Positions 33,369 to 41,042 are shown, numbered from the stretch's first letter. The stretch is DNA of 64,000 nt from Palsa-504 sp963847965 (GCA_963847965.1 CAWKCG010000014.1:1-64000); one strand, 5' to 3'. Made by a program: numbers and translations. Notes: generated by a model not told the origin, from the sequence alone.

Positions 33369-34796
33369 TCACAGGTCGGCGGGCGCCGTGAGGTAGCCGG
33401 TCACGGCGGTGGCCGCGGCCACCTCGGGCGAGACCAGGTGGGTGCGCCCGCCCTTGCCCTGCCGGCCCTCGAAGTTGCGGTTCGAGGTCGACGCGCTGCG
33501 CTGTCCCGGGCCGAGCCGGTCCGGGTTCATGCCCAGGCACATCGAGCAGCCCGCCGCCCGCCAGTCCGCGCCGGCCGTGGTGAACACCGCGTCGAGTCCC
33601 TCGCGTTCGGCTTGCGCGCGCACCTGCATGGACCCGGGCACGACGAGCATCCGGACCGACGGCGCGACCCGCCGCCCCCGCAGCACCGACGCGGCGGCCC
33701 GCAGGTCCTCGATCCGGCCGTTGGTGCACGAGCCGACGAAGACCGTATCGACCGCGATGTCGCGCAGCGCGGTGCCCGGCTTGAGGTCCATGTACGCCAG
33801 CGCGCGCTCGGCGGCGCCGCGCGCGGCCGGGTCGGTGAACGAGTCGGGTTCCGGCACGGACTCGCCGAGCGGCAGCGCCTGCGCCGGGTTGGTACCCCAG
33901 GTCACGTACGGGGTCAGCGACCCGGCCTCCAGGGTGACCTCGTGATCGAAGGCCGCGTCGGGGTCCGTGGGCAGCCCGCGCCAGTAGTCGAGCGCCTCCT
34001 CCCACGCGGCGCCGGACGGCGCGTGCGGGCGCCCCTGCAGGTAAGCGAACGTCACGTCGTCCGGAGCCACGAGCCCGGCGCGGGCGCCTGCCTCGATGGA
34101 CATGTTGCAGACGGTCAGGCGGCCCTCCATGGACAGCGCGCGCACCGCGGGACCGCGGTACTCCAGCACGTGGCCCTGGCCGCCGCCGGTGCCGATCCGC
34201 GCGATGATGGCCAGGATCAGGTCCTTGGGCGTCACGCCGTCGGGGAGCAGGCCGTTGACCGTGATCGCCATCGTCCGCGGGCGCTGCTGCGGCAGCGTCT
34301 GGGTGGCGAGCACGTGCTCGACCTCGCTGGTCCCGATGCCGAAGGCCAGCGCGCCGAACGCGCCGTGGGTCGAGGTGTGGGAGTCGCCGCAGACGATGGT
34401 CAGGCCTGGCTGGGTGAGCCCGAGCTGCGGCCCGATGACGTGCACGATGCCCTGGCCGGCGTCTCCCATGGGATATAGCCGGATGCCGAACTCCGCGCAG
34501 TTCCTCCGCAGGGCCTCGACCTGCGTGCGCGATACCGGGTCGGTCACCGGGCTGCCTGGCCCGGACAGGGGAACGCCTGGTCCGGTGATCCCGGTCGTCG
34601 GCACGTTGTGGTCCTCGGTGGCGATCGTCAGATCGGGGCGGCGCACCGGCCGGCCTGCCATCCGCAGCCCGTCGAACGCCTGCGGGCTGGTTACCTCGTG
34701 GACCAGGTGAAGGTCGATGTAGAGCAGGTCGGGCTCGCCTTCCGCGCTGCGCACCATGTGGGCGTCCCAGATCTTCTCGGCGAGCGTACGGCCCAT
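33369..34796 (-). CDS. leuC: 3-isopropylmalate dehydratase large subunit
   Basis: This 475-residue aconitase-family enzyme isomerises 2- and 3-isopropylmalate. The three cysteines of the 4Fe-4S cluster are visible in FVGSCTNGRIEDLRAA and AAGCSMCLGMNPD. Active-site segments include VCGDSHTSTHGAFGALAFGIG. The start is ATG 34796 (MGRTLAEKIWDAH) with GAGGGAG upstream; an in-frame extension of ten residues is less likely. It is divergent from its probable regulator, with a palindrome between them. Confidence 0.96.
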   Translation of the reverse strand: MGRTLAEKIWDAHMVRSAEGEPDLLYIDLHLVHEVTSPQAFDGLRMAGRPVRRPDLTIATEDHNVPTTGITGPGVPLSGPGSPVTDPVSRTQVEALRRNCAEFGIRLYPMGDAGQGIVHVIGPQLGLTQPGLTIVCGDSHTSTHGAFGALAFGIGTSEVEHVLATQTLPQQRPRTMAITVNGLLPDGVTPKDLILAIIARIGTGGGQGHVLEYRGPAVRALSMEGRLTVCNMSIEAGARAGLVAPDDVTFAYLQGRPHAPSGAAWEEALDYWRGLPTDPDAAFDHEVTLEAGSLTPYVTWGTNPAQALPLGESVPEPDSFTDPAARGAAERALAYMDLKPGTALRDIAVDTVFVGSCTNGRIEDLRAAASVLRGRRVAPSVRMLVVPGSMQVRAQAEREGLDAVFTTAGADWRAAGCSMCLGMNPDRLGPGQRSASTSNRNFEGRQGKGGRTHLVSPEVAAATAVTGYLTAPADL

Positions 34797-34817
34797 CGCG
34801 CTCTCTCCCTCGCTTGC

Positions 34818-34834
34818 GTCTCGCATTTCGAGAC
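34818..34834. promoter_or_regulatory. Inverted repeat between leuC and the IclR gene
   Basis: GTCTCG and CGAGAC are separated by CATTT, a perfect six-bp inverted repeat in the middle of the 53-base leuC/ndgR intergenic region. It is a natural candidate operator for the IclR-family regulator on both promoters. Confidence 0.55.
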
Positions 34835-34849
34835 GGCAGTATTCGTACC

Positions 34850-35746
34850 ATGAACAACTCTAGCGGAGTGGGCGTCCTCGACAAGACCGTTTCCGTACTA
34901 TCGGCCCTGGAGAGCGGGCCCGCCTCGCTGGCTCAGCTGGTAAAGGCGACGGGCCTGGCCCGGCCGACCGCGCACCGGATCGCCGTCGCCCTTGAGAGCC
35001 ACCGCATGCTGGCCCGCGACGCGCAGGGCCGGTTCGTGCTGGGGCCGAGGATCGGCGAGCTGGCCGCCGCGGCGGGCGAGGACCGGCTGCTGGCCGTCGC
35101 CCAGCCCGTGCTCGCCCAGCTCAGGGATCTCACCGGGGAGAGCGCCCAGCTGTACCGGCCGCACGCCGACACGCGCATCTGCGTGGCGGCCGCCGAGCGG
35201 GCCAGCGGGCTACGCGACACGGTCCCGGTCGGCGCCGCGCTGTCGATGAGCGCGGGTTCCGCCGCCCAGGTCCTGCTCGCCTGGGAAGAGGGCGGCCGCA
35301 TGCACCGCGGCCTGCGCAGCGCGAAGTTCACCGCCACGACGCTCGCGCAGGTCCGCAGGCGCGGCTGGGCCGCGACCGCCGCAGAACGCGAGCCCGGCGT
35401 CGCGTCGGTGTCCGCGCCTGTCCGCGGCCCCGGCGGCCGGGTAATCGCCGCCGTCTCGGTTTCCGGGCCGATCGAGCGCCTGACCAGGTTGCCCGGACGG
35501 CTGCACGCCGGCGCCGTGGTCACCGCGGGCGAGAAGATCACCAAGCTGCTCCGCGCGGAATTACCCACGGGTAATTCCGCGCGGAGTGCTAGCCCGGGGG
35601 CTGAGCAGCCGGGGGGGCGACCCCCCTGGAACCCCCCGGTGTGCTTCGCACCCCGCTGCGGTGCTCGCCGTAGTACCGGCGCTCACCCGGGCCCCCGGCC
35701 CGGGGTCGCTGGCCGGTCGGAGCTTCGCTCCGGTCTCTCGCCGTAG
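34850..35746 (+). CDS. ndgR: IclR family transcriptional regulator (NdgR/LtbR-like)
   Basis: This is an amino-acid-responsive regulator divergent from leuCD, as in other actinomycetes. Residues 1-60 form the winged helix (VLDKTVSVLSALESGPASLAQLVKATGLARPTAHRIAVALE), followed by the IclR effector domain. Family members are about 240 residues; this frame is 298. The expected end is near LLRAELPTG. A perfect 18-bp inverted repeat lies exactly there, and the frame continues through it and a G-run repeat, giving a Pro/Arg/Ser-rich tail. The stop codon was probably lost. The start is ATG 34850 with no clear ribosome site, so the transcript may be leaderless. Confidence 0.85.
   Translation: MNNSSGVGVLDKTVSVLSALESGPASLAQLVKATGLARPTAHRIAVALESHRMLARDAQGRFVLGPRIGELAAAAGEDRLLAVAQPVLAQLRDLTGESAQLYRPHADTRICVAAAERASGLRDTVPVGAALSMSAGSAAQVLLAWEEGGRMHRGLRSAKFTATTLAQVRRRGWAATAAEREPGVASVSAPVRGPGGRVIAAVSVSGPIERLTRLPGRLHAGAVVTAGEKITKLLRAELPTGNSARSASPGAEQPGGRPPWNPPVCFAPRCGARRSTGAHPGPRPGVAGRSELRSGLSP
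35549..35586 (+). terminator. 18-bp perfect hairpin at the ancestral end of ndgR
   Basis: CTCCGCGCGGAATTACCC and GGGTAATTCCGCGCGGAG are exact reverse complements separated by AC. It is placed where the family protein normally ends and is presumably the gene's terminator, although the present reading frame passes through it. Confidence 0.7.
35609..35640. repeat. G-run/C-run hairpin repeat, copy 5
   Basis: This copy has a run of seven G, CGA, six C, TGGAA and six C. It has the same layout as 24845-24871 and lies in the 3' extension of ndgR. Confidence 0.65.
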
Positions 35747-35774
35747 CCGCTGCGGGGCTCACCAGTGGCTGTTC

Positions 35775-35816
35775 GCTGTGCTCCGTTAGCGGGACGCTGT
35801 GCTCCGTTAGCGGGAC
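35775..35816. repeat. Two 21-bp tandem repeats upstream of pntAA
   Basis: GCTGTGCTCCGTTAGCGGGAC occurs twice back to back (35775-35795, 35796-35816), followed by TAAC. GTTAG CGGGA CTAAC at the end forms an inverted repeat. They lie about 95 bases before the pntAA start and could be operator or promoter-proximal elements. Confidence 0.7.
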
Positions 35817-35909
35817 TAACCTGGGACCGGACACCGGGCATAGGCGGTGGTGGGTAGGGTCGAGGTGGACGCATCGGCGCTACCGGGGAATGGATACGAG
35901 GTCGCGGGC

Positions 35910-37082
35910 ATGATTGCAGCCGTCGTCAAGGAGAACGCGCCTGGTGAGAGCCGGGTGGCCCTGGTACCGGACGGGGTGGCCAAGCTGCAGGCCGCCGGGA
36001 TCGACGTGCTGGTCGAGCGCGGCGCGGGCGAGGGCGCCTGGCTGGCCGACTCCGCCTACGCCGACGCCGGCGCGACCATCGTCAGCGCGGCCAAGCTCTG
36101 CGAGTCCGCCGAGGTCATCCTCACGGTCACCAAGCCCTCGCTGGCGATGGTGGACATGCTCCGGGCGGGCCAGGCGGTCATCGGCATGCTGGCCCCGCTC
36201 ACCGATCCGGACCTGGCCGCCGCGCTGGCCGCCAAGGGCGTGACCGCGATCAGCCTGGACGGGATCCCGCGCACGCTGTCCCGGACGCAGCCGATGGACG
36301 CGCTCAGCTCGCAGGCGAACGTGGCCGGGTACAAAGCTGCGCTAGTCGCCGCGGCCGCGTTCGGCAGGTTCTTCCCCATGCTGATCACCGCGGCGGGCAC
36401 CGCGCGGCCCGCGAAGGTGCTCGTGCTCGGCACCGGCGTGGCCGGGCTGCAGGCCATGGGCACCGCCAGGCGCCTCGGCGCGGTCGTGAGCGGTTATGAC
36501 GTCAGGCCTTCCTCCAGGACGGAGGTGGAGTCGCTCGGGGCCACGTTCATCGAGCTGACCTCGGTCGGCAACGCGGCCGGGGCCGGCGGCTACGCCCGCG
36601 AGCTCACCGCCGAGGAGCGCCAGGGCCAGCAGGACGAACTGGTCGGCCATATCGCCAGGCACGACGTGGTGATCACCACCGCTCAGGTGCCCGGGCGCAG
36701 GCCGCCGCGGCTGGTGACCGAGGACGCGGTCAAGGCGATGGCGGCCGGGTCGGTCATCGTCGACATGGGCGCCAGCGCGCTGGGCGGCAACGTGGCCGGC
36801 TCCAGGCCAGGCGAGACGGTCGTCACCGGCAACGGGGTCACGATCATCGGCGCGGATAACCTGCCCGCCACCATGGCGACCGCGGCCTCGAACGCCTACT
36901 CGCGGAACATCACCGCGCTGCTTGAATACATGACGAAGGACGGCGCGCTGGCCATCGACCCCAGCGACGAGATCCAGGCCGGCGTGCTGATCACGCACGG
37001 CGGCCGGGTCGTCCGCCCGGACGTGGCGGGCCTGCTCCAACCAGCCGAGGAAGGCACCGATGTCGACGCCACTGCTGACTGA
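35910..37082 (+). CDS. pntAA: NAD(P) transhydrogenase alpha subunit, soluble domain I
   Basis: This 390-residue NAD(H)-binding subunit belongs to the proton-translocating transhydrogenase. It has the alanine-dehydrogenase-like fold with the nucleotide motif VLGTGVAGLQAMGTARRLGA and the following segment SGYDVRPSSRTEVESLGA. The start is ATG 35910 (MIAAVVKENAPGESRVALVPD); a 21-residue upstream extension is ignored. It overlaps pntAB by 23 bases. Domain I alone on one polypeptide is the split, three-gene form known from Rhodospirillum and mycobacteria. Confidence 0.94.
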   Translation: MIAAVVKENAPGESRVALVPDGVAKLQAAGIDVLVERGAGEGAWLADSAYADAGATIVSAAKLCESAEVILTVTKPSLAMVDMLRAGQAVIGMLAPLTDPDLAAALAAKGVTAISLDGIPRTLSRTQPMDALSSQANVAGYKAALVAAAAFGRFFPMLITAAGTARPAKVLVLGTGVAGLQAMGTARRLGAVVSGYDVRPSSRTEVESLGATFIELTSVGNAAGAGGYARELTAEERQGQQDELVGHIARHDVVITTAQVPGRRPPRLVTEDAVKAMAAGSVIVDMGASALGGNVAGSRPGETVVTGNGVTIIGADNLPATMATAASNAYSRNITALLEYMTKDGALAIDPSDEIQAGVLITHGGRVVRPDVAGLLQPAEEGTDVDATAD

Positions 37083-37437
37083 CCTGACCATCTTCATCCT
37101 GGCGCTGCTGATCGGCATCGAGGTCATCGGGAAGGTCCCGGCCACGCTGCACACGCCGCTGATGTCGGCCACCAACGCGATCCACGGCATCGTCCTGGTC
37201 GGCGCCATGCTGATCGCGGTCTCGTCGCACACCGTGGTCGGCTACATCCTCGGGTTCGTGGCCGCGGTCTTCGCCGGCGCGAACGTGGTGGGCGGCTACG
37301 TGGTGACCGGGCGGATGCTGAAGATGTTCCGGCGGGAGGCGGCACCGTCAAGCACGGGGCGACCCGAGCTGGAGTCGCTCAACGGCCACAAGGGACTGCG
37401 CGGCCTGCTGAGCAAGGCGGGCAAGGCCCAGTCATGA
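37060..37437 (+). CDS. pntAB: NAD(P) transhydrogenase alpha subunit, membrane part
   Basis: This 125-residue membrane subunit (part of domain II) has three to four hydrophobic helices, from LTIFILALLIGIEVIGKVPATLHTPLMSATNAIHG onward. The PATLHTPLMSATNAI segment is the family signature. A cytoplasmic tail follows. It begins inside pntAA, and its stop overlaps the pntB start by four bases, so all three subunits are translationally coupled. Confidence 0.95.
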   Translation: MSTPLLTDLTIFILALLIGIEVIGKVPATLHTPLMSATNAIHGIVLVGAMLIAVSSHTVVGYILGFVAAVFAGANVVGGYVVTGRMLKMFRREAAPSSTGRPELESLNGHKGLRGLLSKAGKAQS

Positions 37438-38846
37438 GCGGGTTCACCGGGTACATCCAGCTGGTCTACGTGCTGGTGGCGGCGCTGTTCGTGGTCGGCC
37501 TGCACCTGATGAACAGCCCGGTCACCGCGCGTCGCGGTAACCAGGTCGCCCTGACCGGCATGGCGATCGCCGTTATCGCCACGTTCATCCTGCTCATCCA
37601 CGACGGCACCGTCACCGCAGCCGGCTGGGCGGTGCTGATCTGCGGCGCGCTGATCGGCGGTGGGGTGGGCCTGTACGCCGCCCGGACGGTGAAGATGACC
37701 GCGATACCGCAGCTGGTGTCGGCGTTCAACTCGCTCGGCGGCGGCGCCGCCGCGCTGGTCGCGATCTACGGCTACATCGACTCCGAGTCCCACGCCGGCG
37801 GCGTGCTCGGCACCACCACGGTGTTCACCGTGCTCGACGTCCTCATCGGCTCGGTGACGTTCTCCGGCTCGATCGTCGCGGCCGGGAAGCTGCAAGGCTT
37901 CATCCCTAGCCAGCCGCTCATCTTCAAGGGCGGCCGCCTGGTCAACATGGCCCTCGCGGTCATCGCGGTCGGCACGGGCGCGTTCTTGTTCGCCGTGGCC
38001 AGCCTGCCCGCCATGCTCATCCTGGTGCTCGCGGCGCTGGCGTTCGGGGTGATGATGGTGCTGCCGATCGGCGGGGCAGACATGCCGGTGGTGATCTCGC
38101 TGCTGAACGCGTTCACCGGCACCGCGGTGGCGATGGCCGGGTTCGTCATCGGGAACTGGGCGCTGATCGTGGCCGGCGCGCTGGTGGGGGCCTCGGGAAG
38201 CATCCTGACCAAGCTGATGGCCGACGCGATGAACCGGTCGCTGGCCAACATCATCGTGGGCGGGTTCGGCACCGGGGACTCCGCCGTGGCTATCGGCGGG
38301 CCCGTCGACGCGGCGGTGCGCCCGATTGCGGCCGACGACGCGGCCATCCAGCTCGCGTACGCGCAGAAGGTGATCATCGTGCCCGGGTACGGCCTGGCCG
38401 CGGCGCAGGCCCAGCACGGCGTGGCCGAGCTGGCCCAGGTCCTTGAGGACCACGGCGTCGAGGTCAGCTACGCCATCCACCCGGTGGCGGGCCGGATGCC
38501 GGGCCACATGAACGTGCTGCTGGCCGAGGCGAACGTGCCGTACCCGCAGCTTAAGGAGATGGACGAGATCAACCCGGAGTTCGCGCGCACGGATGTGGCC
38601 CTGGTCATCGGGGCCAACGACGTGACCAACCCGGCGGCGCGCCGCCCCGGCAGCGCGATCTCCGGCATGCCGATCCTGGACGTGGACCAGGCCAAGTCGA
38701 TCATCGTGGTCAAGCGCTCCATGGGGCACGGCTACGCGGGAATCGATAACGAGCTGTACGTCGACCCCAAGACCAGCATGTACTTCGCCGACGCGAAGAA
38801 GGCGATGGCCGACCTGACCGCCTCCGTCAAGACCCTCGTCGGCTGA
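37434..38846 (+). CDS. pntB: NAD(P) transhydrogenase beta subunit
   Basis: This 470-residue subunit has about nine membrane helices (rest of domain II) and the C-terminal NADP(H)-binding domain III. Domain III shows VIIVPGYGLAAAQAQHGVAEL, HPVAGRMPGHMNVLLAEANVPY and the NADP-specific VIVVKRSMGHGYAGIDN. The enzyme uses the proton gradient to reduce NADP+ with NADH. It is the last gene of the pntAA-AB-B operon, and a short G-run hairpin follows immediately. Confidence 0.96.
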   Translation: MSGFTGYIQLVYVLVAALFVVGLHLMNSPVTARRGNQVALTGMAIAVIATFILLIHDGTVTAAGWAVLICGALIGGGVGLYAARTVKMTAIPQLVSAFNSLGGGAAALVAIYGYIDSESHAGGVLGTTTVFTVLDVLIGSVTFSGSIVAAGKLQGFIPSQPLIFKGGRLVNMALAVIAVGTGAFLFAVASLPAMLILVLAALAFGVMMVLPIGGADMPVVISLLNAFTGTAVAMAGFVIGNWALIVAGALVGASGSILTKLMADAMNRSLANIIVGGFGTGDSAVAIGGPVDAAVRPIAADDAAIQLAYAQKVIIVPGYGLAAAQAQHGVAELAQVLEDHGVEVSYAIHPVAGRMPGHMNVLLAEANVPYPQLKEMDEINPEFARTDVALVIGANDVTNPAARRPGSAISGMPILDVDQAKSIIVVKRSMGHGYAGIDNELYVDPKTSMYFADAKKAMADLTASVKTLVG

Positions 38847-38847
38847 C

Positions 38848-38874
38848 CCGCGGGGGACACCCCCGCGAACCCCC
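38848..38874. repeat. G-run/C-run hairpin repeat, copy 6
   Basis: CGCGGGGG, ACA, CCCCCGCG, AA and five C. It forms an eight-bp perfect stem directly after the pntB stop and may act as its terminator. It is the reverse complement of the element at 25168-25196. Confidence 0.65.
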
Positions 38875-39041
38875 AGGGCGCCGGGCGGAGTCGCCGTGCG
38901 AGATCACGATTAGGTTGCGATCGACGGCCCGCAGGGCCTAGACCGAACCGGTTTAGGTCCTGATTCGTGGCGAAATATGGGGACTCGCCTAACAATGGGC
39001 GAATCTTGCGACGCTTTCGGGAGAAGGGGACGAGGCGCGCG

Positions 39042-39206
39042 ATGATTACACGAAAGACAAAGAAGATGGCCCTGTCGGGGAAGCGGCTCCAGGAGCTGAC
39101 GCCGGCCGAGCTGACCGCAGTCAGCGGCGGAGGGCTTCCGTTCCACAGGCGCCATCACCGCCACCACCACCGCCACCACCACCGCAGGCATTTCCCGTTC
39201 CTGTAA
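39042..39206 (+). CDS. Candidate ribosomally made peptide precursor: double-glycine leader and His/Arg-rich core
   Basis: This 54-residue ORF has ATG 39042 preceded by GAGG at six bases. Residues 1-30 form a leader whose second half, LQELTPAELTAVSGG, fits the bacteriocin-type double-glycine pattern (hydrophobic and acidic residues at regular spacing, then VSGG). The predicted core after Gly30 is GLPF, then 16 residues of only His and Arg (HRRHHRHHHRHHHRRH, ten His and six Arg), then FPFL. Such a core suggests a metal-binding or cationic antimicrobial peptide. A strong terminator follows nine bases after the stop. The 3' 86 bases overlap the tail of the convergent MFS gene, so part of the signal could be low-complexity DNA. 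No processing peptidase is seen nearby. Confidence 0.6.
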   Translation: MITRKTKKMALSGKRLQELTPAELTAVSGGGLPFHRRHHRHHHRHHHRRHFPFL

Positions 39207-40476
39207 TGCCGGCCGGGGCCGGAGGGCGCTGCCCTCCGGCCCCTTTGGCCCGAACGAGTGGTGGTACCCCTCTCGGTGTCGTATCAGGCACGATCAGGCA
39301 AGCCAGCAGGGCGGCGAGCAGGGTCGCGGCGCTCGCGGCGGCGGCCAGGCCAGGCAGGCCGACCGCCTGGGCGAGGAAGGGCCCGGCCACGGCACCGAGC
39401 AGGGTGGCCGCGGCCTCGCCGGTCACGAATGCGGCGCCGACCCGGCCGAGTGCGGCGCCGGGGATGACGCGCTGCACGGCGGTCAGCACGATCACCTGGG
39501 ACATCGAGCCGGACAGGCCGATGGCTACCGCGGCGGGCAGCGCGGTGAGCAGTGACGACGAGGTGAATAGCACGAAGTACGCGACGGCGGTGGCCGTCAG
39601 CGTGACGGTCAGCGGGCGGCGGGCCGGCCATCGGTTCAGGAGCATCCGCACGACGGGGGCGCCGAGCAGGACGCCCACCCCGAGGCCGGACAGCAGGAAT
39701 CCCGCGTGCTCGCTGCCACCCAGCCGCTGGACCGCGAATGGGATGAGCACGGCGCTGAGCGATGCGTTGGCCGCCAGGAAGATGACCGTGACCGGAAGCA
39801 GCGCCCGGGCGACGGGCTGGTCGCGCAGGACCCGTACGCCCTCGACGAGTTCGCGGGCCGCGGCGCGGATCCCCGCCCTGCGGCACGCCGGGCCGCGGTC
39901 TGGCCGGGACGTCATGACGAGAGCAGCCGCGCACAGCAGGTAGCTGAGGGCGTCCGCGCAGATCAGCCAGGTGATGCCGACCACGCTCAGGAGGATCCCG
40001 CCGAGGGGACCGCCGATGAGCCGCACGGCGCCGTCGGCCACCGCGTTGAGCGAGTTGGCGCTGTTCAGCAGGGGGCCGGTGCCAACGACGGCGGGCGTCC
40101 GGGCCTGCCAGGCAGGCACGTAAAGCACGCCGCCCGCGCTCTCGGCTACTAGCGCGGCATACAGTACCCAGTAACGGCCGGGAGCCGTGCCGAGCAGCAT
40201 CGCGGCCACCGCGCCCGCCCGGAACAGGCTGGCCGCGATCATGATGCGGCGACGGTCCCACCGGTCGGTGAGGACGCCGGCGGCCGGGCCGAGGACCAAC
40301 GGAGGCAGGTACTGCGCGGCGAGGATGAGCCCGGTGTCGCGCAGGGATCCGGTGACCAGGAAGACGTGCGCGGGGAGGGCGAGGATCAGCAGCCACGAGC
40401 CGAGCGCGCTGACGAGGCTCCCGGCCCACAGCAGCCGGAAGTCCCGTACCCGCAGGGCCTGGAGCACGATCACCAC
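39121..40476 (-). CDS. MFS transporter
   Basis: This is a 451-residue major facilitator with about 11 or 12 membrane helices. The N-terminal half has FRLLWAGSLVSALGSWLLILALPAHVF and the loop 2-3 motif GVLTDRWDRRRIMIAA. The central cytoplasmic loop follows helix 6, and the last helix ends near LLAALLACLIVPDTTPRG. It resembles the MFS_3/enterobactin-exporter group and so is probably an exporter. The last 45 residues, including nine consecutive Gly, lie beyond the fold and are antisense to the terminator and His-rich core. The start is GTG 40476 with no clear ribosome site; the promoter TTGACA at 40533-40528 would give a very short leader. It is divergent from an XRE regulator. Confidence 0.85.
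   Translation of the reverse strand: MVIVLQALRVRDFRLLWAGSLVSALGSWLLILALPAHVFLVTGSLRDTGLILAAQYLPPLVLGPAAGVLTDRWDRRRIMIAASLFRAGAVAAMLLGTAPGRYWVLYAALVAESAGGVLYVPAWQARTPAVVGTGPLLNSANSLNAVADGAVRLIGGPLGGILLSVVGITWLICADALSYLLCAAALVMTSRPDRGPACRRAGIRAAARELVEGVRVLRDQPVARALLPVTVIFLAANASLSAVLIPFAVQRLGGSEHAGFLLSGLGVGVLLGAPVVRMLLNRWPARRPLTVTLTATAVAYFVLFTSSSLLTALPAAVAIGLSGSMSQVIVLTAVQRVIPGAALGRVGAAFVTGEAAATLLGAVAGPFLAQAVGLPGLAAAASAATLLAALLACLIVPDTTPRGVPPLVRAKGAGGQRPPAPAGITGTGNACGGGGGGGGGDGACGTEALRR
39215..39243 (+). terminator. Strong intrinsic terminator after the His-rich peptide gene
   Basis: GGGGCCGGAGGGC and GCCCTCCGGCCCC form a perfect 13-bp stem with loop GCT, followed by TTT. It starts nine bases past the peptide stop, in the correct orientation for that gene. 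Confidence 0.75.
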
Positions 40477-40495
40477 CGAGAGCGTTGTTATCTCA

Positions 40496-40527
40496 ACAGA
40501 ATAGTTAGCCGGCTAGAATTATTCTGT
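40496..40527. promoter_or_regulatory. Nested palindromic operator between the MFS and XRE genes
   Basis: The outer arms ACAGAATA and TATTCTGT enclose the perfect palindrome TAGCCGGCTA. On the minus strand TTGACA (40533-40528) and TAACTA, 17 bases on, give an MFS promoter that this element overlaps. On the plus strand TAGAAT at 40514-40519 can be the -10 of the XRE gene. It is a probable XRE binding site controlling both genes. Confidence 0.65.
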
Positions 40528-40542
40528 CAAGACAGGAGTGTC

Positions 40543-41028
40543 ATGGAGGATCCCGGGCTCGGGCATCAGTTGCGCGCGCTGCGCACCGCGGCGGGCCGGA
40601 CGGTCGCCTCCGTGGCCCTGGACGCCGGCCTGTCGGTGCCCTACATTGCCAACCTCGAGAACGGGCGGGGGAACCCGACCATCACCGCGCTACGCCGGCT
40701 CGCCTCGGCGCTCGGCGTGAGGCTCGAGGTCCTGCTCGTCCCGCCCGGAGACGGTCTCGGAGCGGGGCCGGACCCAGTGGCGGAGTTGCCCGCTTCGCTG
40801 GTGCGGTTCAGGCGCACGGCCGCGTTCCGGCGCGCCACCGAGGTGATGGCCCAAGCTCTGGGGCTCGATCACCGGGACTTCTCGATCCGCCTGACCAGCG
40901 CCATGACGGCACTGGCCGCCGCCCTGGGCCGGGAGCCCAGCGAGGCAGACTGGTCGCGGCTGCTGGACGCCATCCTGCTGATGGCCGCTCACCCGGAGAC
41001 CGACCGCGACCGCCAGAAGAGACCTTAA
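40543..41028 (+). CDS. XRE family transcriptional regulator
   Basis: This 161-residue protein has an N-terminal Cro/CI-type helix-turn-helix: LRALRTAAGRTVASVALDAGLSVPYIANLENGRGNPTITALRRLASALGV. A C-terminal all-helical region without a recognisable ligand domain follows (AAFRRATEVMAQALGLDHRDF). The ATG 40543 follows AGGAG at a proper distance. It is divergent from the MFS exporter across a nested palindrome, the classical layout of a local repressor of an efflux gene. Confidence 0.87.
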   Translation: MEDPGLGHQLRALRTAAGRTVASVALDAGLSVPYIANLENGRGNPTITALRRLASALGVRLEVLLVPPGDGLGAGPDPVAELPASLVRFRRTAAFRRATEVMAQALGLDHRDFSIRLTSAMTALAAALGREPSEADWSRLLDAILLMAAHPETDRDRQKRP

Positions 41029-41042
41029 GGCGCCCGGCTGGA

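Noticed and set aside
33355..34884. 500-codon extension of the leuD frame
   Set aside because: It is a phase-shifted shadow of leuC; leuD has a standard start at 33354 with its own ribosome site.
38967..39041. Longer form of the His-rich peptide starting near 38967
   Set aside because: The upstream 25 codons add no leader-like features, and the ATG at 39042 has the better ribosome site; the longer form would place the GG motif unusually far from the N-terminus.
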